A DNA stretch of 64,000 nucleotides from Clavibacter michiganensis subsp. insidiosus (GTDB taxonomy: Bacteria; Actinomycetota; Actinomycetes; Actinomycetales; Microbacteriaceae), in assembly GCF_002240565.1 (NCBI RefSeq), contig NZ_MZMO01000001.1, forward strand, positions 868,001 through 932,000. Direction: 5' to 3'. A program made the position numbers and the translations under genes. The notes beneath the pieces are model-generated. The model worked only from the letters and a program-made list of their open reading frames with translations. It was not told the DNA's origin and ran no database searches. Below are positions 1-11,259 of this stretch, in pieces. Numbering within the stretch: position 1 is the stretch's first letter; the number at the start of each line of letters is the position of its first letter.

Positions 1-1
1 A

Positions 2-121
2 TTAGGCCCCGACGGCTCGAACCCGAAGAAGCCCACCACCGCGCGCTACGCCCTCTGGATCATCGTGGGCGGCATCGCCGTCGTCATGATCGGCCAGGGC
101 GTCTACGGCATCCTCACCTAG
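2..121 (+). CDS. C-terminal end of a small membrane protein (partial)
   Basis: The first 39 codons of the window form an open frame closing at a TAG at 119-121. It runs from a charged Lys-Lys-Pro stretch into one hydrophobic segment (around ALWIIVGGIAVVMIGQGVYG) that would span the membrane once, leaving only a few residues after it. The upstream part lies outside the window, so the family cannot be named. It is read on the same strand as the next small gene, 21 bases downstream. Confidence 0.6.
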   Translation, partial: LGPDGSNPKKPTTARYALWIIVGGIAVVMIGQGVYGILT

Positions 122-142
122 AGCGCGGCGTATCCTTTCCGC

Positions 143-325
143 ATGGATGATTTCTGGGCGAGCGCGATCTGGTCGATCCTCCCCACCCTCGGCGTGGGCC
201 TGATCTTCTGGTTCATCATGCGGGCGGTCATCCAGGCGGACAAGCAGGAGCGCAAGGCGTACGCCGCCATCGAGGCGAAGGAGCGCGCCCGCATGGGCGT
301 TCCCGCGCCCGACGCCGACCGCTAG
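143..325 (+). CDS. small single-span membrane protein, function unknown
   Basis: A 60-residue protein with a hydrophobic N-terminal segment (about residues 8-29, rich in Trp, Ile, Leu and Phe) and a highly charged C-terminal helix containing KQERK and EAKERAR. This predicts one membrane anchor and a short cytoplasmic tail. A TATCCT hexamer at 131-136 lies six bases before the ATG and there is no Shine-Dalgarno sequence, which fits a leaderless mRNA. I do not recognise a functional family. Confidence 0.7.
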   Translation: MDDFWASAIWSILPTLGVGLIFWFIMRAVIQADKQERKAYAAIEAKERARMGVPAPDADR

Positions 326-383
326 CGCGGACCGCGCCCGCCGGTCGCCCCCGGCCCGGATCCTCCGTCCACCGCATCGCGTC

Positions 384-439
384 ACGCCCACGGCGAACAG
401 GGGCATGCACTCCTCGGACCCGTCGTTACTCTCTACATA
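384..439 (+). promoter_or_regulatory. clpC promoter region with ClgR-type box
   Basis: ACGCCCACGGCGAAC at 384-398 matches the core of the actinobacterial ClgR operator (CGCYNANRGCG flanked by A/T). A plausible -10, TACATA, is at 434-439, and the box lies where an activator would bind upstream of a weak -35. ClgR is known to activate clp genes in Corynebacterium and Streptomyces; its action here is inferred from the motif. Confidence 0.5.
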
Positions 440-479
440 TCGGCGCCGGCCCCCTGCCCCGGTGCCCAGGGAGATACAG

Positions 480-2990
<2,511 letters not shown>

Positions 2991-3007
2991 CGCAGCCAGC
3001 ACCACCA

Positions 3008-3047
3008 CGACGGCCCGTCGTCCCCGAGAGGGGGCGGCGGGCCGTCG
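3008..3047 (+). terminator. terminator-like hairpin after clpC
   Basis: The arms CGACGGCCCG (3008-3017) and CGGGCCGTCG (3038-3047) are perfectly complementary. They enclose a second inner stem, CGTCCCC with GGGGGCG, around a GAGA loop. There is no T-run, which is usual for actinobacterial terminators. Confidence 0.65.
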
Positions 3048-3151
3048 CCGTGTCCGCAGGCTGCGGGTGTCCTCCATCCCGCTGTCGCCTCCTCGGGCGG
3101 CGGGCCAGGATGGACGGGGGCGGAACCGCCCCATGAAGGAGATGCCAGCTG

Positions 3152-4035
3152 ATGAGAATCGCCGTCACCGGAGGCTCGGGGAAGCTCGGCCGCCACGTCG
3201 TCGCCGACCTGCGCGCCCACGGACACGAAGTCACCAACATCGACCAGGTGGGGGAGCGCGGGTCCGGCTACGTCCGCGTCGACACCACCGACTACGGGCA
3301 GGTCGTCGACGCCCTGTTCGGCGTCCAGGACCTGCATGAGGGATTCGACGCGATCGTGCACCTCGCCGCGATCCCGGCCCCCGCGATCCTCAGCGACGTG
3401 GCCACGTTCCACAACAACATGCTCACGAGCTTCAACGTCTTCCAGGCCGCGCGCCGGGCGGGCATCAAGAAGGTGGTCTACGCGTCCAGCGAGACCGTGC
3501 TCGGCCTGCCGTTCGACGTGCCGCCGCCGTACATCCCCGTCGACGAGGAGTACCCGGCGCAGCCGAACAGCACCTACTCGCTCGTGAAGCACCTCGAGGA
3601 GCAGATGGCGATCGAGCTGTGCCGCTGGGATCCCGAGCTGCAGGTCACCGCGCTCCGCTTCTCCAACGTCATGGACGTGGACGACTACGACGAGTTCCCG
3701 GGCTTCGACGACGACGCGCTCGCGCGCAAGTGGAACCTGTGGGGCTACATCGACGGGCGCGACGGCGCGCAGGCGGTGCGCAAGGCGCTCGAGCACGACG
3801 CTCCGGGCTTCGACCGCTTCATCGTCGCGAACGGCGACACCGTGATGAGCCGCTCGTCGGCCGAGCTCGTCGCGGAGGTCTTCCCCGGCGTCGAGGTCAC
3901 GAAGGAGCTGGGCGAGCACGAGACGCTGCTGTCCATCGACAAGGCGCGCCGGATCCTCGGCTACGAGCCCGAGCACACCTGGCGCGACCACGCGCCCGCC
4001 ACCACGGGCGACGACCCGGTGGCGGGGCACCCGTC

Positions 4036-4039
<4 letters not shown>
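3152..4039 (+). CDS. NAD(P)-dependent epimerase/dehydratase family protein
   Basis: A 295-residue extended short-chain dehydrogenase/reductase fold. The Rossmann dinucleotide motif TGGSGKLG occupies residues 6-13, and the catalytic Tyr-X3-Lys pair is YSLVK with Tyr142 and Lys146. Family members oxidise, epimerise or dehydrate nucleotide sugars or related sugars; the substrate cannot be told from sequence. GGAG lies upstream of the ATG. The stop overlaps the GTG of the following aldo/keto reductase by three bases (GTGA), so the two are translationally coupled and probably act on related carbonyl substrates. Confidence 0.88.
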
Positions 4040-5013
<974 letters not shown>

Positions 5014-5020
5014 CCGCCCC

Positions 5021-5060
5021 GGGGATCGCCCGCGCCGCCCGACTTGCGCGGGTGATCCCC
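5021..5060 (+). terminator. terminator after the epimerase/aldo-keto reductase pair
   Basis: GGGGATCGCCCGCGC (5021-5035) pairs with GCGCGGGTGATCCCC (5046-5060) with one mismatch. It overlaps the -35 of the rplJ promoter, so termination and ribosomal-protein initiation are tightly packed. Confidence 0.65.
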
Positions 5061-5072
5061 GTCACCTACTCT
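5044..5072 (+). promoter_or_regulatory. rplJ-rplL promoter
   Basis: TTGCGC at 5044-5049 and TACTCT at 5067-5072 are separated by exactly 17 bases. Transcription would start near 5079 and give a leader of about 235 nucleotides before rplJ. Confidence 0.55.
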
Positions 5073-5079
5073 TGGCGGA

Positions 5080-5240
5080 GCCACAGACCGCTGGTCGTCG
5101 GCGTGCCTCCGCGAGGGGATGCGCCGGACGAAGGTTCACTCAGGTGAAGGCCCGCGCAGGTGATCGAAGCACGATGCAGCGCATGCCCTGAGGGCCTGCG
5201 CGACACTCCCGCTCCGGCCTCCTGTGCCGGAGCGTTTCTC
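5080..5240 (+). promoter_or_regulatory. L10 leader (autoregulatory mRNA leader)
   Basis: The untranslated region before rplJ contains the CCACAGACCGCTGG segment and later hairpins seen in actinobacterial L10 leaders, where L10(L12)4 binds its own mRNA. The last element is a perfect 9-bp hairpin, CGCTCCGGC/GCCGGAGCG at 5210-5234, followed directly by TTTCTC, which resembles an intrinsic terminator. The class assignment rests on position and short sequence similarity, not on a covariance model. Confidence 0.6.
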
Positions 5241-5314
5241 ATGTGTGCAGCCGGGGGCTGCCAGCACCCCGCACCGCTTCCGCGGTGTCGGGGAACCACG
5301 TGATAAGGAGTGCC

Positions 5315-5830
5315 ATGGCGAACAAGGAAGCCTCGGTCGCCGAGCTCGCGGAGAAGTTCCGCAGCTCGAACGCCGTACTGCTCACCGAGTACCGCGGTCT
5401 CACCGTTGCCCAGCTCAAGCAGCTGCGGAAGAGCATCAGTGCAGACGCGACCTACGCCGTGGTGAAGAACACGCTGACCAAGATCGCGGCGAACCAGGCG
5501 GGGATCTCGTCGTTCGACGACGAGCTCGTCGGCCCGTCCGCGATCGCGTTCGTGCACGGCGACACCGTCGCCGTCGCGAAGGCGCTGCGTGCCTTCACCA
5601 AGGCCAATCCTCTTCTCGTCGTGAAGGGCGGTTACTTCGACGGCAACCCCCTGGCGGCGGACGAGGTGAACAAGCTCGCCGACCTCGAGTCGCGGGAGGT
5701 GCTGCTGGGCAAGCTCGCCGGCGCCTTCAAGGCCTCGCTCTTCGGCGCGGCGTACCTGTTCAACGCACCGCTCTCGCAGGCCGTACGCACCGTCGAGGCG
5801 CTGCGCGAGAAGCAGGAATCGGCTCAGTAG
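5315..5830 (+). CDS. rplJ: 50S ribosomal protein L10
   Basis: A 171-residue stalk-base protein that anchors L7/L12 dimers on 23S rRNA. It begins [15 protein letters not shown] and contains the typical [13 protein letters not shown] and [11 protein letters not shown] segments. The ATG at 5315 is chosen because AAGGAG ends five bases upstream and the protein then matches L10 length; an earlier in-frame GTG at 5243 would add 24 residues unlike L10. It is followed 72 bases later by rplL. Confidence 0.97.
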   Translation: MANKEASVAELAEKFRSSNAVLLTEYRGLTVAQLKQLRKSISADATYAVVKNTLTKIAANQAGISSFDDELVGPSAIAFVHGDTVAVAKALRAFTKANPLLVVKGGYFDGNPLAADEVNKLADLESREVLLGKLAGAFKASLFGAAYLFNAPLSQAVRTVEALREKQESAQ

Positions 5831-5832
5831 CA

Positions 5833-5854
5833 CCCCTCGGGTCCCACCCGGGGC
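5833..5854 (+). promoter_or_regulatory. intercistronic hairpin between rplJ and rplL
   Basis: CCCCTCGGGT and ACCCGGGG fold into a short GC-rich hairpin in the 72-base rplJ-rplL spacer. Such spacers can be processing or stability elements that help produce more L12 than L10; that role is inferred. Confidence 0.3.
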
Positions 5855-5902
5855 GCGATGCACTGATCCACGAGACACCACACCAACCCAAGGAGATACA
5901 CC

Positions 5903-6286
5903 ATGGCAAAGCTGTCTAACGACGAGCTCATCGAGGCCTTCAAGGAGCTCACGCTCATCGAGCTCAGCGACTTCGTCAAGAAGTTCGAGGAGGTCTTCGA
6001 GGTCACCGCCGCGGCGCCCGTCGCCGCTGCCGCCGCCCCCGGCTCGGCCGCCCCCGCGGAGGAGGTCGAGGAGAAGACGTCCTTCGACGTCATCCTCGAG
6101 GCCGCCGGCGACAAGAAGATCCAGGTCATCAAGGAGGTGCGTGCCCTCACGAGCCTCGGTCTCGGTGAGGCGAAGGCGCTCGTCGACGGAGCCCCCAAGG
6201 CCGTCCTGGAGGGCGCCAACAAGGAGGCCGCCGACAAGGCCAAGGCGCAGCTCGAGGCCGCGGGCGCGACGGTCACCGTCAAGTAG
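5903..6286 (+). CDS. rplL: 50S ribosomal protein L7/L12
   Basis: A 127-residue ribosomal stalk protein that recruits translational GTPases. It shows an N-terminal dimerisation helix region ([20 protein letters not shown]), an Ala/Pro-rich hinge around residues 35-55, and the conserved C-terminal domain ([29 protein letters not shown]). AAGGAG lies just upstream of the ATG. It is the second gene of the rplJL operon and is followed by a strong hairpin. Confidence 0.98.
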   Translation: MAKLSNDELIEAFKELTLIELSDFVKKFEEVFEVTAAAPVAAAAAPGSAAPAEEVEEKTSFDVILEAAGDKKIQVIKEVRALTSLGLGEAKALVDGAPKAVLEGANKEAADKAKAQLEAAGATVTVK

Positions 6287-6305
6287 CTCGTACCACCGCA
6301 CAGCG

Positions 6306-6342
6306 CGCAGGGCGCCGATCCCCTCGGGGTCGGCGCCCTGCG
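6306..6342 (+). terminator. rplJL terminator, shared with the convergent luxR-type gene
   Basis: CGCAGGGCGCCGA (from 6306) pairs perfectly with TCGGCGCCCTGCG (ending 6342) over 13 bp around a GC-rich loop. It sits between two convergent genes and can act in both directions. Confidence 0.75.
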
Positions 6343-6360
6343 TCGTCCCCGGCGGTCGGA

Positions 6361-7980
6361 TCAGGCGGAGCCTGGCCGCAGGTCATGCCCGAGCGCGCGG
6401 GCCCGATCCACGGCCCCCGCGCGCGACGTCGCGTCGAGCTTCCGGTAGGCGCTCCGCATGTGCGACTTCACCGTGTTGGGGGAGATGAAGAGCCGGCCGG
6501 CGATCTGCGTCACCGTCAGCCCGTCGGCCAGGCAGGCGACGATGGCGCGCTCGCGGTCCGTCAGCGGATCCACCGGCGCCGCCTCCACTCGCACCCGTCC
6601 CGCGCGGACGCCCTCGAGCATCTCCCGCACGCCGGGCAGCTGGTCCCGCTCCAGGGCGCGGTCGACGAGCGCGTGCGACGCCGCGGCGGGGAACACCGCG
6701 AAGGGCCGGAGGGCGCCGGTCGACACGGCGTGGAGCGCCGCGCGATCGAACGCGTGATCGCTCCGCGCGCGGTCGCCGAGGCCGTGGTGCGCAGCTGCGA
6801 CCACGAGCAGCACGTCGTCGAGGGTGCGCCCCGAGTGCGCGTCGCCGAGCGCGAGGCAGTCCGCCATCTGGGCGAGGGCGCCGACGTGGTCGTCGGCCTG
6901 GACCCGCAGCCGTCCGGCGATCATCGCCGGGCACGTCGAGTGCTGCGCCGTGGGCTCCAGGGTGCGGAGCAGGTCCCACGCCGAGGCCGACTGCTCCAGC
7001 TGCGCGAGGAGGGACGCCCGCAGCGTGTCGCGCATGGTGGGGACGGGGCCGTGCTCCGCCCAGCCCACGCCGAGGTTGTGCAGCCGACGCAGGTGCTCGA
7101 GCGCGTCGAGCCGGAGGCCGCGGATCGCTGCCACGGTGGCCTCCGCGTAGCGGGCGAGCAGCTCCCAGTCGGTGCCGTCGCTGGCGGGGCGGAGGCCGTC
7201 GACGATGAGCATCGCGTCGTCCTGCCGCGTCTCGTCGACCGCGATCATCGCGGCGGCGATCTCGGCCGGCGCGAGGAAGCCGCTGCGCGCCAGGTCGGGA
7301 TCGGCGCCCGGCGAGGCGAGGAGCCCGCGGGCGCGGACGACGAGATCGCGCGCCTCCTCGATCTCCCCGAGGCAGTAGGCGAGGTACGCGAGCGCGCCGC
7401 GGCACTCCAGGCGGTCGGGCAGCACGAGGTGGCGTTCGCCGAGGCCCTCCGCGACGCGGAGCTCCTCGCGCGCCGCGGTGAAGTCGCCGAGGTGCGTGAG
7501 CACGAGCCCGCGCTGCAGCGCCACGCGGGCCTGGAGCGCGATGCGCGCCTGCAGCGGGATCCCGCGCTCGGTGTCGAGGATCGACCTGGCCTCGTCGAGG
7601 CAGTCGCGCGCCTCGGCGAGCCGGCCCACCCGGCGGTCGCCCGCGGCCCGGTGCACGAGGACCGCAGCGCGCGTCCGCACGCCAGGTGCGGGATCCGCGG
7701 TGAGGAGGAGGTCGAGGGCGGAGCGGTAGGCGATCGAGGCCCGGCGGTCGGAGGCGACCGCGCCGCGGTAGGTCGCGGCCATCCCGGTGACGAGCCAGAC
7801 GTCGTTCTCCCACGTGGCGGGGTCGAGGCGGTCGTAGAGGGCGCGGATCCGGTCGGAGTGGAGGTCGACGTGCAGGGGCCACCCGTCGGCGAGGAGGGAT
7901 GCGGCCTGCTCGTCGGCGCCGCCGTCCAGGGCCTCGCCGATCGCGTGCTCGAGACCGTCGATGGTCGGCGCGTCGCTCAT
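6361..7980 (-). CDS. LuxR-family transcriptional regulator with helical-repeat N-terminus
   Basis: A 539-residue regulator. The C-terminal 60 residues form a LuxR/GerE helix-turn-helix (LTDRERAIVACLADGLTVTQ through RLFISPNTVKSHMRSAYRKL). The long N-terminal part is Ala/Leu/Arg-rich, with repeated helical hairpins of tetratricopeptide character and no Walker A motif, so it resembles the repeat half of a LAL regulator without the ATPase. It probably senses a protein or small-molecule partner; nothing in the sequence names the target genes. It is transcribed divergently from the MarR-MFS pair, convergent with rplL. Confidence 0.85.
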   Translation of the reverse strand: MSDAPTIDGLEHAIGEALDGGADEQAASLLADGWPLHVDLHSDRIRALYDRLDPATWENDVWLVTGMAATYRGAVASDRRASIAYRSALDLLLTADPAPGVRTRAAVLVHRAAGDRRVGRLAEARDCLDEARSILDTERGIPLQARIALQARVALQRGLVLTHLGDFTAAREELRVAEGLGERHLVLPDRLECRGALAYLAYCLGEIEEARDLVVRARGLLASPGADPDLARSGFLAPAEIAAAMIAVDETRQDDAMLIVDGLRPASDGTDWELLARYAEATVAAIRGLRLDALEHLRRLHNLGVGWAEHGPVPTMRDTLRASLLAQLEQSASAWDLLRTLEPTAQHSTCPAMIAGRLRVQADDHVGALAQMADCLALGDAHSGRTLDDVLLVVAAAHHGLGDRARSDHAFDRAALHAVSTGALRPFAVFPAAASHALVDRALERDQLPGVREMLEGVRAGRVRVEAAPVDPLTDRERAIVACLADGLTVTQIAGRLFISPNTVKSHMRSAYRKLDATSRAGAVDRARALGHDLRPGSA

Positions 7981-8109
7981 GGGGTCCTTCGGGGCGGGGC
8001 CCGGTGGGGAGGCCGGACCCCTCCACGCTACGTCCCGACGGTCGTCCGGAGCGAGGCGAGGGGCGGGGCTGTCCGTGCGCGGACATCCGAGCGCGGAGAT
8101 GACATGTGC

Positions 8110-8127
8110 ATAGCTTGGCTATATGAT
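8110..8127 (+). promoter_or_regulatory. operator and -10 of the marR-MFS operon
   Basis: ATAGC-TTG-GCTAT (8110-8122) is a perfect inverted repeat overlapping the -10 TATGAT (8122-8127). The hexamer ends six bases before the marR ATG, which fits leaderless initiation. An operator on the -10 is the usual layout for MarR autorepression. Confidence 0.55.
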
Positions 8128-8133
8128 CGACGC

Positions 8134-8589
8134 ATGACCGATCACGACCTGCGCGGCACCCTCGGGGACCTGGTGACCGCCGGGCACCGGCTCACGCGCC
8201 TCGCCGCGCACGAGGTGGGCGGCACGAGCTCGCCCGCCGTATGGCGCACCCTGTCGGTGCTCGTGACGTGGCCGGGAGGGATGCGCCTCGGCGCGCTCGC
8301 CGAGCGCAGCCGCGTGTCCCAGCCCACGACCACCAAGATCGTGCGCTCGCTCGTCGCCCAGGGCTGGATCGCGCAGGTCACGGACCCGTCCGACGCGCGC
8401 GCGACGCTCCTCGAGATCACGTCGGCCGGCCGGTCCGCGCTCGGCGACTGGCGCGACCGCCTGGCCACCGCGCTCGTGCCGCGCTTCGCCGACCTCCCGG
8501 CCGACGACGTGGCCGTGCTCGCGCGGGCCGTCGAGATCGTCATGTTGCGCGTCGACGGCGAGCCCGCTCCCGCTCCCGCGGGCGACTGA
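8134..8589 (+). CDS. MarR-family transcriptional regulator
   Basis: A 151-residue winged-helix regulator: recognition helix region LAERSRVSQPTTTKIVRSLVAQGWIAQ (split across residues 55-80), wing TDPSDARATLLEIT, and C-terminal dimerisation helices. The ATG at 8134 is chosen because it follows a -10-like TATGAT by six bases; no ribosome-binding site is visible. It lies 64 bases upstream of an MFS exporter on the same strand, the classic arrangement for a repressor controlling an efflux pump. The ligand is unknown. Confidence 0.93.
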   Translation: MTDHDLRGTLGDLVTAGHRLTRLAAHEVGGTSSPAVWRTLSVLVTWPGGMRLGALAERSRVSQPTTTKIVRSLVAQGWIAQVTDPSDARATLLEITSAGRSALGDWRDRLATALVPRFADLPADDVAVLARAVEIVMLRVDGEPAPAPAGD

Positions 8590-8653
8590 CCGCCGGCGCC
8601 CGCCGACCCCGCACCACCCATCCGCACCGATCCCAGGAGGCGACACCGCACCC

Positions 8654-9886
8654 GTGTCCACCCAGCAGCACGCGTCGTTCCGCGACATCTTCCGCCAGCC
8701 CCGCTCCGTCTTCGCCGTCGCCTTCGCGTGCGTCATCGCGTTCATGGGCATCGGGCTCGTCGACCCGATCCTCCCCGCCATCGCGGACAGCCTCGACGCG
8801 ACCGCCACCGAGACCGAGCTCCTCTTCACGAGCTACCTGCTCGTCACCGGGCTCGCCATGCTCATCACCAGCTGGATCTCCAGCCGCATCGGCGCCAAGC
8901 GCACCCTCCTCATCGGCCTCGCGATCATCGTCGTCTTCGCCGCGGCGGCCCTCCTCTCCCAGGACGTGGAGCAGGTCATCGGCTTCCGCGCCGGATGGGG
9001 CCTCGGCAACGCGCTCTTCATCTCCACGGCGCTCGCGACCATCGTCGGATCCGCGTCCGGCGGCACCGCGTCCGCGATCATGCTCTACGAGGCGGCGCTC
9101 GGCCTCGGCATCGCGGTCGGCCCGCTGCTCGGCGGCCTCCTCGGCCGCTGGAGCTGGCGCGGCCCGTTCTTCGGCACGGCGACGCTCATGGCGGTCGGCT
9201 TCGTCGCGATCCTCGCCCTGCTCGGCAAGGAGGACGCGCCCCGCGCGCCCATGCGCCTCTCCGCCCCGCTGCGCGCGCTGCGCACCCCCGCGCTCGCGGT
9301 GCTCGCCGCCGCCGCGCTGTTCTACAACATCGGCTTCTTCGTGCTGCTCGCCTACACGCCGTTCCCGCTGGGCTTCGACGCCATCGGCCTCGGCCTCACC
9401 TTCTTCGGCTGGGGCGTGGGCCTCGCGATCACGTCGGTGCTCGTGGCGCCGCTCCTCACGAGGCGGATGGCGCGCACCTCGGTGCTCCGGCTCGTGCTCC
9501 CGCTCCTCGCCGTCGACCTCGCTGCCGCCGGGCTCGTGGTCCGCTCCTCGATCGGGCTCGTGGTGTGCGTGATCGTCGGCGGGCTCCTGCTCGGCGTCCT
9601 CAACACCGTCCTCACCGAGTGCGTGATGGAGGCCACCGACCACCCGCGCAGCGTCGCGTCGTCGGCGTACTCGTCCGTGCGCTTCCTCGGCGGCGCCATC
9701 GCCCCGCCCGCGGCGACCGAGCTCGCGGACCTGTTCTCGGACGCGACGCCCTACTACGCGGCGGCCGGATCCGTGCTCGTCGCCCTCGTGATCGTCGTGG
9801 CCGGTCACCGCTGGCTGCGTCGCGTCGACGCGGACCCCGTCGACGCCCTCGAGGAGGCGCAGGCGGTCACCGCCGGCGACGCCTGA
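8654..9886 (+). CDS. MFS transporter, drug-efflux type
   Basis: A 410-residue major facilitator with about twelve predicted membrane spans. Features include a first span around AVAFACVIAFMGIGLVDPIL, a loop between spans 2 and 3 with SRIGAKRTLLIG (motif A-like), and the GPLLGGLLG motif C seen in proton-drug antiporters. The GTG at 8654 is preceded by AGGAGG. Co-transcription with the upstream MarR gene suggests export of a toxic compound that relieves repression. Confidence 0.9.
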   Translation: MSTQQHASFRDIFRQPRSVFAVAFACVIAFMGIGLVDPILPAIADSLDATATETELLFTSYLLVTGLAMLITSWISSRIGAKRTLLIGLAIIVVFAAAALLSQDVEQVIGFRAGWGLGNALFISTALATIVGSASGGTASAIMLYEAALGLGIAVGPLLGGLLGRWSWRGPFFGTATLMAVGFVAILALLGKEDAPRAPMRLSAPLRALRTPALAVLAAAALFYNIGFFVLLAYTPFPLGFDAIGLGLTFFGWGVGLAITSVLVAPLLTRRMARTSVLRLVLPLLAVDLAAAGLVVRSSIGLVVCVIVGGLLLGVLNTVLTECVMEATDHPRSVASSAYSSVRFLGGAIAPPAATELADLFSDATPYYAAAGSVLVALVIVVAGHRWLRRVDADPVDALEEAQAVTAGDA

Positions 9887-9928
9887 CGCACGACCCGCGC
9901 ACCCCTCCGCCCCCGATCCCGCCCGCCC

Positions 9929-10948
9929 TCACGGCGCCGGCGGCACCGGGGGCGCGGTCGTGCTCGTGCGCGCCTGGAAGTCGACGGGCACCGTCACCGT
10001 GCGCTCGGCCGCGCCCTCCGGTGCGAGCCCCTCGAACACCATGCCCACGGCGGTCCGCCCCTGGGTCCGCGGGTGCTGCTCCACGGTCGTCAGCCCGAAC
10101 AGCGGCGCGAGCGCGTGCCCGTCGATCCCGGCGACCGAGAGATCGGCGGGCACGGCGATGCCCAGCTGCCGGGCCGCGAGGATCGTCCCGATGGCGATCT
10201 CGTCGGAGGCCGCGAAGATCGCCGTCGGTCGCGTCCGCGGGTCGGCGAGCAGCGCTATGGCCGAGCGGAAGCCGCCGTCGATCGTGAACTCGGCCGTGGC
10301 GAACCGGGCCTCGAGCCCGCGCGGATCCGCGTCGATCGCCGCCCGGTAGCCCGCGAGCCGCTTCGCGTGCACGAAGAACGCCATCTGCGCGTGCAGGTCG
10401 CCGCCGAGGTGCACGACGCGCGCGTGCCCGAGGCTCAGCAGGTGCTCGGTGGCCAGGCGCGCCGCGGCCTCGTCGTCGATGCTCAGGGTGCTCATGCCCT
10501 CGACCGGCCCGCCGATCCCGACGAGCGGCTTGTCGAGCGCGCGCAGCCGCACGACCTCCGCGGGCGTGAGGGCGACGCTCACCGCGATGACCGCGTCCAC
10601 GCGCTTGCGCACGAGGAAGTACTCGAAGACCTTCCGGCGCTGCTCGGGATCCGCGGTGAGGCGGTACAGCGTGAGGTCGTGGTCGGCCTCGATGAGCGCC
10701 TCCTCGATCCCCTCGAGCAGCTCCGCGAAGAACCAGCGGTTGATGAACGGCATGACGACGCCCACGTTCATCGACCGGCCGGTCACGAGGCTCGAGGCAT
10801 TCGAGGAGACGACGTACCCGATCTCGGCGGCGGCCTCGGAGACGCGGGTGCGCGTGGCGGGGGAGACGTAGCCGCGGCCGCTGAGCGCGCGCGACGCGGT
10901 GGCCTTGGAGACCCCGGCCAGTCGGGCGACGTCGGCGATGGCGCTCAT
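9929..10948 (-). CDS. LacI-family regulator of the adjacent sugar ABC importer
   Basis: A 339-residue repressor. An N-terminal LacI helix-turn-helix (IADVARLAGVSKATASRALS, residues 4-23) with hinge is followed by a periplasmic-binding-protein-like effector domain (ending near LTTVEQHP). It is divergent from the binding-protein gene at 11260. Both intergenic operators (10999-11016 and 11146-11157) share the core GGAA-CGGTTCC, so the protein very likely represses itself and the importer. The operator resembles those of AglR-type alpha-glucoside regulators, making maltose/trehalose/alpha-glucoside the likely effector class. Confidence 0.92.
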   Translation of the reverse strand: MSAIADVARLAGVSKATASRALSGRGYVSPATRTRVSEAAAEIGYVVSSNASSLVTGRSMNVGVVMPFINRWFFAELLEGIEEALIEADHDLTLYRLTADPEQRRKVFEYFLVRKRVDAVIAVSVALTPAEVVRLRALDKPLVGIGGPVEGMSTLSIDDEAAARLATEHLLSLGHARVVHLGGDLHAQMAFFVHAKRLAGYRAAIDADPRGLEARFATAEFTIDGGFRSAIALLADPRTRPTAIFAASDEIAIGTILAARQLGIAVPADLSVAGIDGHALAPLFGLTTVEQHPRTQGRTAVGMVFEGLAPEGAAERTVTVPVDFQARTSTTAPPVPPAP

Positions 10949-10998
10949 CGCGCTCCCTCCATCGGGACCCGCGGCGCCTCGTCGCGCCGTACGCGCAC

Positions 10999-11016
10999 GC
11001 TGGAAGCGGTTCCAGC
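10999..11016. promoter_or_regulatory. LacI-type operator 1
   Basis: GCTGGAAGCGGTTCCAGC is a perfect inverted repeat (7-bp arms, GCGG centre) about 50 bases upstream of the lacI-type start. The symmetry extends outward to GCA/TGC with one mismatch. Confidence 0.75.
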
Positions 11017-11109
11017 ATGCGCGGGGGGCCGGTTCCGATGATGGACCATCCGCGCCGGCCGCGCCTACGCCGCCGCCGCGAGGTTCACCGATTCGTTACC
11101 CCAGCCACC

Positions 11110-11157
11110 TTGCCGTGGGCTGCGAGCTCCCCTACGTTGACCTCTGGAACCGGTTCC
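11110..11157 (+). promoter_or_regulatory. importer promoter with operator 2
   Basis: TTGCCG (11110-11115) and TACGTT (11133-11138) are 17 bases apart. The 12-bp palindrome GGAACCGGTTCC (11146-11157) covers the expected start of transcription, so bound repressor would block initiation. Its half-sites match operator 1. Confidence 0.7.
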
Positions 11158-11259
11158 CCATCGGGGAGAGGTTTTCAGGCGACGGCGCCTTACCCGCCGG
11201 CGCACGCATGACAGGACGGCGGGGCGGACCCGCATCCACTCGATGAAGAGGAGACGCAC

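Noticed and set aside
5243-5314. N-terminal extension of L10 by 24 residues
   Set aside because: The extension lies in the regulatory leader; the ATG at 5315 has a strong AAGGAG and gives the conserved L10 N-terminus.
8540-9808. 422-codon open frame antisense to the MFS gene
   Set aside because: Its product is charged low-complexity sequence, whereas the plus strand gives a twelve-span transporter.
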